A stretch of DNA of 64,000 nucleotides from JADZFO01 sp964512635 (GCA_964512635.1 CAZEJB010000012.1:1-64000); one strand, 5' to 3'. Counted from the first letter of the stretch, positions 43,469 to 52,307 are shown. The notes: generated from the sequence alone by a model not told the origin. Numbers and translations are program-made.

Positions 43469-44443
43469 ATGATCACTTTACGCAAACTGGTGGTGGCCCT
43501 GATGGCGCTGGCGCTGATGCCGCTTGTGATGCTGAGCCTGAGCGAGAGCGCGGGCGCCGACGACTGGGATGGCGACCCCGTGATCCGCCCGCGCGACGAG
43601 AACGAGGGCAAGCCCCAGGTGGACAAGGGCAGCAACGGCAAGCCCGCCGCGGGCAAGGTGGACAGCCAGGCCGTAGCGCGGCTGACCGAGCTTTCAGACC
43701 TGCTGGCGAGCTCCGAGGGCCGCGAGCAGGAAGTGGTGGACGGCGCGCTGCCGCTGGTGAAGACCTTCGAGGCCAATGACGACATGGACCACCTGGTGGA
43801 CTGCGTCTTCCTGCTCGGCGAGGCCTATTACCACCTGACGGACTGGGCCAATGCCGAGAAGTACATGGCCCGCGCCGCCGACCTCGGCTTCCGCTATTTC
43901 GGCGAGGAGATGAGCACCTATCCGCTCAAGGTGATCGGCGACGCGCAGCACGAGCAGGGCAAGGACGATGCGGCGGTGGCCAGCTATCGCGACCGCGCCC
44001 AGCGCCTGCGCAAGAACGACCCGGAGTTTGAACTGGCCGGCGCGCTGTTCGATCTGGGCTCGATGCAGATCAACTCCGAGCGCTATGACGAGGCCCTGGC
44101 GACTCTCAGCGAGGCCAAGCAGGCCAACGACACACGGCTGAAGACTCTCGGCGCCGGCGGCGCGGGTGCGCCCGCGGACGAGCTTGACGGCGCGCGGGTG
44201 GACCAGAGCGAGATCCTGTTCCATATGGGCATCGCCTGCTTCCGCAAGGGCGACATGACCGGCGCGCGCGGCTGGCTCAGCATGGCGCTGACAGCTTACG
44301 AACAGACGAGCCCCGAAAGCCAGGAGGAGTTTCGCGACCGCCGCGTGGCCCTGCTGGACGATCTGGTGCAGGTCTGCGAACAGCTTGGCGACATGCCCGC
44401 CGCCGACCAGTACCGCCAGCAGCGCGACGCACTGAACAAGTAG
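43469..44443 (+). CDS. Secreted TPR protein with DDWDGD N-terminus
   Basis: 324 residues. The signal peptide ends at SAGA, giving mature DDWDGDPVIRPRDENEGKPQ; the same hexapeptide starts the secreted protein at 33318-34292. After a charged linker come at least four tetratricopeptide-like helix pairs (CVFLLGEAYYHLTDWANAEK, VIGDAQHEQGKDDAAVASYR, LFDLGSMQINSERYDEALAT, LFHMGIACFRKGDMTGARGW). TPRs are protein-interaction scaffolds; location is probably periplasmic. No partner is evident. Confidence 0.8.
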   Translation: MITLRKLVVALMALALMPLVMLSLSESAGADDWDGDPVIRPRDENEGKPQVDKGSNGKPAAGKVDSQAVARLTELSDLLASSEGREQEVVDGALPLVKTFEANDDMDHLVDCVFLLGEAYYHLTDWANAEKYMARAADLGFRYFGEEMSTYPLKVIGDAQHEQGKDDAAVASYRDRAQRLRKNDPEFELAGALFDLGSMQINSERYDEALATLSEAKQANDTRLKTLGAGGAGAPADELDGARVDQSEILFHMGIACFRKGDMTGARGWLSMALTAYEQTSPESQEEFRDRRVALLDDLVQVCEQLGDMPAADQYRQQRDALNK

Positions 44444-44466
44444 GGACCAGGGACAAGGGACAAGGG
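44443..44466 (+). repeat. G-quadruplex-capable GGGACAA repeat
   Basis: Four GGG runs with three 4-nt loops (ACCA, ACAA, ACAA) start in the stop codon of the TPR gene. A related string occurs at 62250-62285. Possibly a transcript-end structure or just a dispersed repeat. Confidence 0.55.
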
Positions 44467-44553
44467 ATTAGGAGCAGGGAACTGGCGGCAGGAAGGCGCA
44501 GAGCGCGCCAGCGAAAAGTCGTCAGGCAAAGGTCAGGAGGCAGAGAGGGGCGC

Positions 44554-45714
44554 CTAGATCCCCAGCTCGCGTACGATCGCCTCGCTGAGCGTGATGCTGG
44601 CCTCGTCGGTGATGTGCACGTCATCCCGGAAGCCCTCCTCGCCGAAGACCGCGCTGAGGTCCAGCACCGTGGTCTTGTCCGAGGCATAGGCCTGTACTGT
44701 CTGCCTGAAGTGCGACATGCCCGCTTCCCCGATCCGCTCGCGGATCAAAGGATGCACCGGGATCATGACCAGCACCACCCTGGGGACGGCGGCCTCCAGC
44801 GCGTGGACGCGGTAGTCAAAAGACTCCAGCGCCTCGGCGCCCGGCCCCCAGCCAGGTTCCAGCAAGCCGGGGTTGGCGCGGATACGCCGCTCAAGGCTGC
44901 GCTGCGTGCGTTCAGGGGTATAGATGCCGGGCACTGATGGATGCTTGAGATCCTCGCTGTAGGACACGCCCTCAATTCCGCCGTCCAGCCGCGCCTTGCC
45001 GGCCAGGCTGGCCGCCGGGTCCTCGATGCCCTCGAACACGCTCTCCTGAAAGCGCCAGCGCGAGTCCAGCACATGCCGCCAGAGCGGTAGCAGCAGATAG
45101 TCCACGTCCTGGTCCGGCAGGCGCCGGTCGTACTCCGCCCAGGCCTCCTTATCAATGTGGTAACCCAGCACGTGGTACATGTTGGACTTGCGCAGGTCGA
45201 GGTGCGCGGCGTCGTTGGCGAAGGTGGTGGCCGGGGTGACGAAACTGATCACGGTCGCCTGAGCGATCAGCGGTTCGGCAAGATCAAAGTTGTACTCCGG
45301 GTTGACCTTCGCCGGTATCGAGAGGTTGAAGGCCACGGCCCGGCCAGCGCTGGCCTTGTCGAAGGCATAGCCGTTGAAGCCTGAAATCGTCACGCTGTCG
45401 CCGATGCCGAGGTACAGCGGCTTCTCCCGGGCTTCGGCAGGCGGCTGCTCATAAAACTCCCGCACGCCGTACATGCGCTCCAGCTTGCCGATATGCAGTC
45501 CGCGGCTGGCAGGCGAACCCAGATACAGCACCGCCAGCCCCAGCAGGGCCATGATAAAGAGCCACAGGCCCGCAAGCACGGAGAAGACGCGGTTCTCAAT
45601 CGAGCTGTCGGGATATTGCAGGCTGGGCTCGACCTGGGTGAATTCCGGCCCGGGATGCGCTGTGTAGATCCTCAGCCCGAGGCTCTGCCGTCCGTCTGTC
45701 TGCGCCTTGTCCAT
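44554..45714 (-). CDS. SGNH/AlgX-like membrane-anchored acyl-transfer partner
   Basis: 386 residues from ATG 45714 (GGAG overlapping the end of the MBOAT gene; 45798 rejected). One transmembrane helix (about 48-70, FSVLAGLWLFIMALLGLAVL). The extracytoplasmic domain has YLGIGDSVTISGFNG (GDS block, nucleophile Ser) and ends with FRDDVHITDEAS, where Asp and His in DxxH form complete an SGNH-type triad. Proteins of this kind, encoded beside MBOAT genes, move acetyl groups onto exported polysaccharides. The 7-nt spacing to the MBOAT gene indicates translational coupling. Confidence 0.78.
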   Translation of the reverse strand: MDKAQTDGRQSLGLRIYTAHPGPEFTQVEPSLQYPDSSIENRVFSVLAGLWLFIMALLGLAVLYLGSPASRGLHIGKLERMYGVREFYEQPPAEAREKPLYLGIGDSVTISGFNGYAFDKASAGRAVAFNLSIPAKVNPEYNFDLAEPLIAQATVISFVTPATTFANDAAHLDLRKSNMYHVLGYHIDKEAWAEYDRRLPDQDVDYLLLPLWRHVLDSRWRFQESVFEGIEDPAASLAGKARLDGGIEGVSYSEDLKHPSVPGIYTPERTQRSLERRIRANPGLLEPGWGPGAEALESFDYRVHALEAAVPRVVLVMIPVHPLIRERIGEAGMSHFRQTVQAYASDKTTVLDLSAVFGEEGFRDDVHITDEASITLSEAIVRELGI

Positions 45715-45721
45715 GTCTCCT

Positions 45722-47152
45722 CTAGAACTGGAAGTAGATAAATGGCGGGGTTTCACTGGGCCACAGCACCAGCAGCAGTGCGGTGCAGAGCGCCACAAAG
45801 CCCCACAGCAGCGCCGGGTGCGAGCGCGCCACCCGCGGCTTGATTTTCACGAAGTGCTCAAGGGCATGCACCGCCCAGAAACCCAGCAGGATCAAAAGCA
45901 GGAACTTAAGCTGGATCCCCGGCGGCGTGTTGAGCCTGAGCTGGCCGTCAAAGAGCAAGAACTTGCGCAGGCCGTCCATGAGCTGGCCGGAGTGCGTCAG
46001 GCGGAACATGATCCAGGAGATCAGCACGCAGTACTGGAACACCAGCCAGGAGATAAAGATGCCAAGGCGCCCGCGGGCAAGCCCGCGCAGGACCGGCACC
46101 GCGGCGATGGCGCCGCCCAGCAGACGATGACCGATCAGCAGCGCGCCATGCCAGGCGCCCCAGAGGATAAAGTTCCAGCTCGCCCCATGCCACAGACCGC
46201 CCAGCAGCATGGTCAGCGCCAGGTTGCGGTAGGTCGCCACCACCCCGCCGCGGTTGCCGCCGAGCGAGATGTACAGGTAGTCCCGCAGCCAGGTCGAGAG
46301 ACTGATATGCCAGCGGCGCCAGAAGTCGGAGGGGTTCAGCGCAAAGTAGGGCTGGTTGAAGTTCTGCGGGAACCAGTAGCCCAGCAGCGAGGCCAGGCCG
46401 ATGGCGATCTCGCTGTAGCCGGAGAAGTCGCAGTAGATCTGGGTGCTGAAGCAGATTGTGGCAAGCATCACGGCCAGGCTGGTGTGCTCGCCCGGTGCCG
46501 ACATGATCGCATCGACATAGGGGGCGAGGTTGTCGGCCACCGCCACCTTCTTCACCAGACCTGAGCCGATCAGCAGAATCGCCTCCGGGCTGTAACGCAG
46601 CTGTACGCGGCGCTGCATCTGGGGCAGGAAGTCGATGGCGCGCACGATCGGGCCGGCGACAAGCTGGGGGAAGAAGGCGACGAACAGCAGGAAGTCGAGC
46701 CAGTTGTGCGTCGGCTTGAGCTGGCGGCGGTAAACGTCAATGGTGTAGGAGATCGACTGGAAGGTGTGAAAGGAGATACCGATCGGCAGCGTGATCTTCC
46801 ACAGCTCCCAGTGCACATCCATCCCGGCCTCGCGAAACAGCCACAGCAGGGAATCGGAGAGGAAGCCGGTGTACTTGAAATAGGCCAGCATCCCGAGGTT
46901 GGCCACCACCGAGACCGCCAGCAGCAGATAGCGCTGGCGCTGGTTCTGCAGGCGTTCGAGGTAGATACCGACCCAGTAGTCGACAAAGCACAGCCCGAGG
47001 ATGACCCAGATATAAGCCGGGTTCCAGGCCATGTAGAAGGCCCAGGACGCGACAAGCAGGATCAGCTTGCGGGTGCCGCTGCGCCGGAAGACGAAGAGCA
47101 GCGCCAGCAAGAGTGTGATGAAGAAGGCGAACTGCAGCGTTGGGAAGACCAA
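45722..47152 (-). CDS. MBOAT O-acyltransferase (AlgI-like)
   Basis: 476 residues, polytopic. Typical features: FPTLQFAFFITLLLALLFVF start, YFKYTGFLSDSL, LPIGISFHTFQSISYTIDVY, FFPQLVAGPIVRAIDFLPQM, RRWHISLSTWLRDYLYI and MLLGGLWHGASWNFILWGAW (catalytic His in GLWHG). This is the AlgI/DltB-type membrane-bound O-acyltransferase that brings acetyl groups across the inner membrane. Together with the SGNH protein it should acetylate an exopolysaccharide or other surface glycan; the glycan genes are not here. The TTG start is 8 nt from GATAAT (47161-47166). Confidence 0.92.
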   Translation of the reverse strand: MVFPTLQFAFFITLLLALLFVFRRSGTRKLILLVASWAFYMAWNPAYIWVILGLCFVDYWVGIYLERLQNQRQRYLLLAVSVVANLGMLAYFKYTGFLSDSLLWLFREAGMDVHWELWKITLPIGISFHTFQSISYTIDVYRRQLKPTHNWLDFLLFVAFFPQLVAGPIVRAIDFLPQMQRRVQLRYSPEAILLIGSGLVKKVAVADNLAPYVDAIMSAPGEHTSLAVMLATICFSTQIYCDFSGYSEIAIGLASLLGYWFPQNFNQPYFALNPSDFWRRWHISLSTWLRDYLYISLGGNRGGVVATYRNLALTMLLGGLWHGASWNFILWGAWHGALLIGHRLLGGAIAAVPVLRGLARGRLGIFISWLVFQYCVLISWIMFRLTHSGQLMDGLRKFLLFDGQLRLNTPPGIQLKFLLLILLGFWAVHALEHFVKIKPRVARSHPALLWGFVALCTALLLVLWPSETPPFIYFQF

Positions 47153-47173
47153 GGCGCCCTATTATCGCGCAGT

Positions 47174-47206
47174 CGAAAACAAAGGGGCAGCCCGCCGGCC
47201 GCCCCT
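47174..47206 (-). terminator. Terminator after clostripain-like gene
   Basis: On the minus strand AGGGGC (47206-47201) pairs with GCCCCT (47188-47183) around a GC-rich loop, followed by TTTGTTTTC. It is located between the stop at 47234 and the MBOAT promoter. Confidence 0.7.
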
Positions 47207-47233
47207 GCATGAATCTGTTTGTTTTGAATGGCC

Positions 47234-49513
47234 CTATTGCAGGGTCAGCCTGGCATAGCGCCAGTTAACGAAGGACTCGCCGATGTTGCAGTTGCCAAGG
47301 TCCTGCTTAAGGCTGAAGTCGGGGTTCAGCAGCTCGACATGCACGTCATAGGAGCCGCCCAGGAAGGCGAAGTCAAAGAACTCGAGATAGGCCTCGTAGG
47401 TCCCGGCGGCCGCACCGCTGTCCTTAAGCTGGATGTACTCAGTGGGAATCTCGTTAATCCAGGAGTCCTCGCTGAAGTTCAGGTTCAGGGTGCCGCCGGA
47501 GCCGTCCACCGGCCCGACGAGCTGCCAGGGCTGGCTGCCCGGCTCGCGGACCAGCAGGTCGATATCTACATCCGGGTCCCCGGCCCAGTCGACGCTCAGG
47601 ATGTCCCCCGGAGCCCAGTCGGCATCGATGACGAATTCACCGCCGAAGCTGCCGCCGCCGCCGTCATCCGGCACTCCGGTGGCCGCGAAAAGATCCAGCC
47701 AGCCGGTGGCCTGGTTGAAGGCCGTATCCGAGTACTCCTGTGTGATCGAGGGGTCGTAGTAGGTGCTTGACGGCAGGAAGACCGCCATGCCATTTGAGCC
47801 GTCCTGGGCGTACTGCTTGAAGTGCAGTGTCGCCGCCTGCGCCTTGGCCAGCGCAGTCGCGGCGAGGGCCTGCAGGGCCGGGTCCTGCGTGCTGGCCGAG
47901 TAGTCGCTGAGGAAGGCGATCACATCGCGGGTACCGTCGCCGAAGTCGGGTTCATAGGCGCTGTTCATCGCCGCCAGGACATAGTCTGTTTCCGCCCCGG
48001 CCTTCGGGATGATCCCATCCTTCAGGGCCTTGAGCGAATCGGCCAGCGCAATGACCTCACTGCTCTTGAAGACGCCATGGGTGACGTACTCGTCCACCTG
48101 GCTGTAGTGCGACTGAACCGCATCCACGAAGGCCGCGCCGATGGCCGGCGGCTGCAGCGGGAAGCCGCTGTTCCAGGTGTTCAGCGCATCGGTGTAGGGA
48201 TAGCCGGCGCCGGGGACGAGGCACTCGGAAGCCACGATGTAGTCCGCCGTGTTGCGATAGTCATAAACCGCCTCAAGCTGGCCCATGTTGCAGGCGTCCA
48301 GCATCAGCATGTCATAGTGCCGGCTGCCCAGCGCGGCGACGATGCTCTGGTTGCCGGTCAGGAACCAGCCGCCTTCCGTGTCGTCGCTGAGCACGCCGGA
48401 GACCGAACGGCTGACAGCCGGACTGTGGTCCCGGGGGCTGGTCAGCAGCCGGCGGCCGCGGGGCCCCTTGCGCCGCCCGAAGGCCTGGCCGCTGTCGCCC
48501 ATGCGCCAGCCGTCGCCATGGTTCCAGAGGATCAGCGCGGTGTTCTCAGCGGGGAAGTTCGTATCGACCCAGTCGACAAACTGCACCAGGTTGGCCGGGT
48601 CGGCGCTGTTGTAGCCCGCACGCGGGAAGGACATGTTCGCCGGGTCGCCGCTGGTATTGATCGAGTTCGGGTCGCTGTCGGCCACGACCTTGATGAAGTG
48701 CACCTGGTCGACACCCTGCTCGCCGCCGCCCATGTAGGCCGGGTCGATGTCATAGCCGGCGAAAACGCGGACGTTCTCGGTCGAGCCTACGGCTTCCATC
48801 TCGTTGAGGTCAAGGAAGCCTTCATAAGCCAGGTTGTTGTCGCCGGCGATCCAGACCAGCACGTTCCAGACCGGGTCCGGCGGAACCGGCAGGTTCATGT
48901 CGCAGGAAATCTGCAGGCTGGCGCTGCCGCCCTTGGGCACGCTGAAGACCAGATAGAAACTGTTGCCGGCGTTGAACATGGTGTCCCTGGGCAGGGCCAT
49001 GTTCTTGAACGAGGTGATCTGGAAGGGCGCGGCGTTAATGTCCCAGCGCATGCTGGAGTAGTTCGCGCAGCCGACCCAGAGGTTGGTCGCCGTGCCGAGC
49101 ATGATCACGCCGCTGGGAATCGTGGCTTCAGGCGGACAGTTTGCTCCGATGACGGCCCAGGCCGGACCGGCGCTGCCGTCGAGGGTCAGCACGTCGCCCT
49201 CAAAGCTGGCGCCGGGGCTGGCCAGGCTGAGATCAACCGCCGTGAAGTTGTAGGTACTGGCACCGCGTTCCAGCTCTCCCGGCGCCTGACCCTGCGGCAG
49301 GCCCGGGAAGCCGGGAGCGCTGACCGGAGCTGTGCTGTGCGACAGCGCCGCCGGGTCCGCCGGGACGGCCTGCCCGGCCGGGTCGAGAGCGCTGCCCGTG
49401 CCGCCTCCGCAGGAAGCCAGGGCCAAAACGGCCGCGGCCAGCAAAAGGCCGATGGCCCGTCCGAAGCTGTGGGAAATCCGCGCGCCATTCGGCGCAGTGT
49501 TATCAGTCAGCAT
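47234..49513 (-). CDS. Clostripain-like (C11) lipoprotein protease with shared N-terminal module
   Basis: 759 residues, lipobox LALASC (Cys34). The N-terminal part (about 60-225) carries the same module as the PKD/PPC lipoproteins: PAWAVIGANCPPEATIP, NLWVGCANYSSMRWDINAAP. The peptidase domain (about 230-560) is C11/caspase-like: NVLVWIAGDNNLAYEGFLDL, His in TALILWNHGDGWR (about 331) and Cys in MLMLDACNMGQLE (about 404), then PGAGYPYTD. The region between His and Cys has a basic stretch (GRRKGPRGRR) where clostripain-family enzymes are often processed. The C-terminus is a PPC-like/beta-sandwich domain (DPDVDIDLLVREPGSQPW). Substrate specificity probably after Arg/Lys, by family. Confidence 0.9.
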   Translation of the reverse strand: MLTDNTAPNGARISHSFGRAIGLLLAAAVLALASCGGGTGSALDPAGQAVPADPAALSHSTAPVSAPGFPGLPQGQAPGELERGASTYNFTAVDLSLASPGASFEGDVLTLDGSAGPAWAVIGANCPPEATIPSGVIMLGTATNLWVGCANYSSMRWDINAAPFQITSFKNMALPRDTMFNAGNSFYLVFSVPKGGSASLQISCDMNLPVPPDPVWNVLVWIAGDNNLAYEGFLDLNEMEAVGSTENVRVFAGYDIDPAYMGGGEQGVDQVHFIKVVADSDPNSINTSGDPANMSFPRAGYNSADPANLVQFVDWVDTNFPAENTALILWNHGDGWRMGDSGQAFGRRKGPRGRRLLTSPRDHSPAVSRSVSGVLSDDTEGGWFLTGNQSIVAALGSRHYDMLMLDACNMGQLEAVYDYRNTADYIVASECLVPGAGYPYTDALNTWNSGFPLQPPAIGAAFVDAVQSHYSQVDEYVTHGVFKSSEVIALADSLKALKDGIIPKAGAETDYVLAAMNSAYEPDFGDGTRDVIAFLSDYSASTQDPALQALAATALAKAQAATLHFKQYAQDGSNGMAVFLPSSTYYDPSITQEYSDTAFNQATGWLDLFAATGVPDDGGGGSFGGEFVIDADWAPGDILSVDWAGDPDVDIDLLVREPGSQPWQLVGPVDGSGGTLNLNFSEDSWINEIPTEYIQLKDSGAAAGTYEAYLEFFDFAFLGGSYDVHVELLNPDFSLKQDLGNCNIGESFVNWRYARLTLQ

Positions 49514-49546
49514 CCCCGTCTTTCACCTCGCAGTGGTAACAGTTGA

Positions 49547-49552
49547 ATTCTA
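49547..49552 (-). promoter_or_regulatory. -10 box TAGAAT of clostripain-like gene
   Basis: It lies 33 nt before ATG 49513, with GGTGAAAG as Shine-Dalgarno, so this gene has a leader like the other lipoproteins. Confidence 0.5.
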
Positions 49553-49672
49553 GTGCCAGACCGCTGGATTGAACAGTAGTCCCGGGGCGATTTAACCTTG
49601 TCCACCACGCCCGTGCAGCGGCGCGACAGCAGTCGCCAGCCGGCGCTCAAAGCACTCCGGCCGCGCCGCGGG

Positions 49673-49678
49673 TATCAT
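49673..49678 (+). promoter_or_regulatory. -10 box TATCAT of uvrC
   Basis: 8 nt before the TTG start. No Shine-Dalgarno is present, consistent with leaderless initiation. Confidence 0.55.
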
Positions 49679-49686
49679 GCCAAGCC

Positions 49687-52305
49687 TTGATACTGAACCA
49701 GAAAGTCGCTGACAAGCTGCGCGAGCTGCCGGACAGCCCGGGCGTGTACCAGATGAAGAACCGCCGGGGCAAGATCCTTTACATCGGCAAGGCGCTGAAC
49801 CTGAAGAACCGCGTCACGACCTATTTCCAAACCGGCGCGGAATATGACCCCAGAATCGCGCAGCTGGTGACGCGCATCGAGGATCTCGACTGGATCGTTG
49901 TGCCCTCCGAGATGGATGCGCTGATCCTGGAAAGCTCGCTGATCCGCCAGTTCAAGCCCTTCTATAACACCAGCCTCAAGGACGACAAGAGCTACCCCTA
50001 TATCAAGATCACCACCGGCGAGCCCTACCCGCGGGTGATGATCACCCGGCGCTATATCCAGGATAAGGCCAAGTACTGGGGCCCGATGACCAATGTGATG
50101 GCGGTGCGCGCGGCGGTGAAGTTCATCGCCGGGCTCTTCCAGCTGCGCACCTGCAAGCTGGAGCTGGACGGGGTGAAGTTCATGCAGAAACCCTGCCTGG
50201 ACTATCACCTCAAGCTCTGCTCCGGGCCCTGCGTGGACTACATCAAGAGGGACGAGTACCGCAAGACTACTCGCTATGCCATCGAGTTCTTCAACGGCCA
50301 CTATGGCCGCGTGCTCTCCGAGCTGAAGCGCCGGATGGCCGAGCGGGCCGAGAAGCGCGACTATGAATCCGCCGCGCGCTACCGGGATTTGATCGGTGCG
50401 GTGGAGAACAGCTTCGCCCGCACGCGGATGATCGGCGCGCCGCACGAAAACATGGACATCGTCGGCGTGGCGCGCAGCAAGGACAAGGCCTGCGTGCTGA
50501 TCATGCCGGTGCGCGACGGCCGCCTGGTCGGCGACCACAAGTACATCCTGAATCATCGCCTGAGCGAGGATGCTCAGGGTAGGGGCGTGGGCTTGTCCCC
50601 GCCCGAATCAGTTGATGTCGAGAATCGGAAGTCGGATGTCGCAATCGGCCAGGACGATGCCGAGAAATTGACCTTCACTGATTCCGACCTTCGACCTTCG
50701 ACATTCGACAATACCCCGCCAGAGGATGAGCACACGATTGAGTTGATCAAGCCGACAGCACCTGAGGAGATCGACGACGTCCTCGCCGGCTTCATCAAAC
50801 TGCACTATGCCAACCCGCTGAACATCCCGCCGCGCATCGTGCTGCCCTACAACCCGCCGGATGCCGAGCTGCTGGCGCAGTGGCTGACCAACATCAAGGC
50901 GACAAGCGACGCCGACATTGAAGGCGTCGGCGTGCGGGCGACGGATGAGGTTCTCAAGACAAAAACGGTCGATAGTCGCAAGTCGATGGTCGAAGGCGAT
51001 GCTACCAAGGCCGAGGGATCAGCTAAGGCGGATGAACCGGACGAAATCGACCAGCGACCATCGACCATCGACTCGTCATCCAACTCCGACGAGTCTGACT
51101 TGAAACCGGACGAGTCGAAGCCGAAGAAAAAGACGAAGGTCACCAAAGTCGTCCCGCTGGTTCAGGTTGTCTTTGAAGTGCCGAAGGCCGGCCAGCACTT
51201 TGACCTTTTGCAGATCGCCAATCAGAACGCCGCCGAGCGCCTGCATACCGAGCTTCTTGGCGCGCCGCACGACTTCGTGGTCAGCCCCGGCCAGCAGGCC
51301 CTGGCCGAACACCTCGGCCTGCAGGAAGCGCCGCGCCGGGTGGAGGGCTATGACATCGCCAACCTGCAGGGCAAGCAGGCCACCGGCGCGATGGTGGTCA
51401 ACATCGGCGGGCGTAAGGCCCCGCGCGAGTACCGCCTGTTCAACATTCGCCTGAAGGACACGCCAGACGACTTCGCCATGCTGCGCGAGACCCTGACCCG
51501 CCGCCTGACCCGCCTGCTGACCGACAGCAGGTGGGACACCGATGTTGACGTGATCATGCTCGACGGCGGCAAGGGCCAGCTCTCCAGCGGCAAGGAGGTG
51601 TTCCAGCTGCTGCAGGCCGACCCGCGTTGGACGCTGGAGCAGCGCGACCGCCTGAGCCGCATCAAGCTCTGCTCGCTGGCCAAGCAGGAAGAGCTGGTCT
51701 ATCACTACCCGGGCCAGCCGCTGGGTGTAGTGGCGGGTCTTGACCCGCCTTCCTCGGGTCCTGTAGGGGCGGGGCAGAGTCCCCGCCCAGGTAGCAGCGG
51801 CGGCATCATTGCCGCGGAAAGAGCTGGCGGCAAAGCAGGTGCCCCTACTGAAGAGGGGGCGGACTCTGCCGCCCCCCTACAAGAAGAAAAAGACGAGGCA
51901 GGACTCACGCCTACAGACTGGGGACCGGCGCAGGAGCTGCGCCTGGCGCGCACCGACCCCGGCCTTAGGCTGCTGGTCGGCCTGCGCGATGAGGCCCACC
52001 GCTATGGCAATGCCCAGCACGCCCTGCTGCGCGAGAAGGCGATGAAGCTCTCGGTGCTGGACACCATCCCCGGCGTAGGCCAGGTGCGCCAGCAGGCGCT
52101 GATCAAACACTTCGGCTCTGTCAAGCGCCTGCGCGAGGCCAGCGAAGAAGAGCTGGCCGCCGCGCCGGGCGTGGGGCCGAAGCTGGCCGGCGCGCTGCGC
52201 AAGTACCTCGACCGCGACGAGCAGCTGGAAGAGATCAAGACCGAGACGCGCCGCGAGATGAAGATTCGCCGGATCAAGCGGCATAACGAGTTCAATAAGG
52301 AGTAG
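49687..52305 (+). CDS. uvrC: Excinuclease ABC subunit C with three in-frame repeat insertions
   Basis: UvrC makes both incisions in nucleotide excision repair. Domains: GIY-YIG nuclease (about 10-95, SPGVYQMKNRRGKILYIGKA, Glu in LILESSLIRQF), UVR motif (about 209-243), the RNase H-like C-terminal nuclease (EGYDIANLQGKQATGAMVVN, DVIMLDGGKGQL, GLRDEAHRYGNAQH) and two helix-hairpin-helix motifs (TIPGVGQVRQQALIKHFGS, APGVGPKLAGALRKYL). The length is 872 residues against about 600-620 normally. The excess is in three hydrophilic segments, about 296-345, 427-490 and 680-745, each encoded by palindromic repeats and each at a loop between conserved blocks. All catalytic blocks survive, so activity is likely. 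The basic tail after the last HhH is duplicated at 53192-53307. Confidence 0.93.
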   Translation: MILNQKVADKLRELPDSPGVYQMKNRRGKILYIGKALNLKNRVTTYFQTGAEYDPRIAQLVTRIEDLDWIVVPSEMDALILESSLIRQFKPFYNTSLKDDKSYPYIKITTGEPYPRVMITRRYIQDKAKYWGPMTNVMAVRAAVKFIAGLFQLRTCKLELDGVKFMQKPCLDYHLKLCSGPCVDYIKRDEYRKTTRYAIEFFNGHYGRVLSELKRRMAERAEKRDYESAARYRDLIGAVENSFARTRMIGAPHENMDIVGVARSKDKACVLIMPVRDGRLVGDHKYILNHRLSEDAQGRGVGLSPPESVDVENRKSDVAIGQDDAEKLTFTDSDLRPSTFDNTPPEDEHTIELIKPTAPEEIDDVLAGFIKLHYANPLNIPPRIVLPYNPPDAELLAQWLTNIKATSDADIEGVGVRATDEVLKTKTVDSRKSMVEGDATKAEGSAKADEPDEIDQRPSTIDSSSNSDESDLKPDESKPKKKTKVTKVVPLVQVVFEVPKAGQHFDLLQIANQNAAERLHTELLGAPHDFVVSPGQQALAEHLGLQEAPRRVEGYDIANLQGKQATGAMVVNIGGRKAPREYRLFNIRLKDTPDDFAMLRETLTRRLTRLLTDSRWDTDVDVIMLDGGKGQLSSGKEVFQLLQADPRWTLEQRDRLSRIKLCSLAKQEELVYHYPGQPLGVVAGLDPPSSGPVGAGQSPRPGSSGGIIAAERAGGKAGAPTEEGADSAAPLQEEKDEAGLTPTDWGPAQELRLARTDPGLRLLVGLRDEAHRYGNAQHALLREKAMKLSVLDTIPGVGQVRQQALIKHFGSVKRLREASEEELAAAPGVGPKLAGALRKYLDRDEQLEEIKTETRREMKIRRIKRHNEFNKE
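50579..50711. repeat. Insertion 1 in uvrC: two palindromic repeat types
   Basis: GTAGGGGCG...CCCCGCCC (50579-50604) is followed by a different element (50612-50711) whose ends are inverted relatives: TTGATGTCGAGAATCGG and GTCGGATGTCG at the left, CCGACCTTCGACC and CGACATTCGACAAT at the right. Read through in frame. Confidence 0.75.
50964..51076. repeat. Insertion 2 in uvrC: TCGA-type inverted element
   Basis: Left end ACGGTCGATAGTCG and AGTCGATGGTCGA; right end ATCGACCAGCGACC and ATCGACCATCGACTCGTC, roughly the inverse of the left. Length about 113 bp. Same class as the second part of insertion 1. It encodes a Ser/Asp/Lys-rich linker that continues in host-like sequence (KPKKKTKVTK). Confidence 0.75.
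51727..51883. repeat. Insertion 3 in uvrC: composite GTAGGGGCG-type repeats
   Basis: Begins with GTAGT plus GGCGGGTCTTGACCCGC, as in kdsA. Then CTGTAGGGGCGGGGCAGAG with inverse arm CCCCGCCC, and at the end inverted GGTGCCCCTACTG and CGCCCCCCTACAAG. Translated as VGAGQSPRPG among others, the same decapeptide as in KdsA. Confidence 0.85.
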
Positions 52306-52307
52306 CA

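Noticed and set aside
47822..49546. 574-codon open frame on the plus strand
   Set aside because: Antisense to the clostripain-like gene, whose catalytic motifs are intact; composition is that of a shadow frame.
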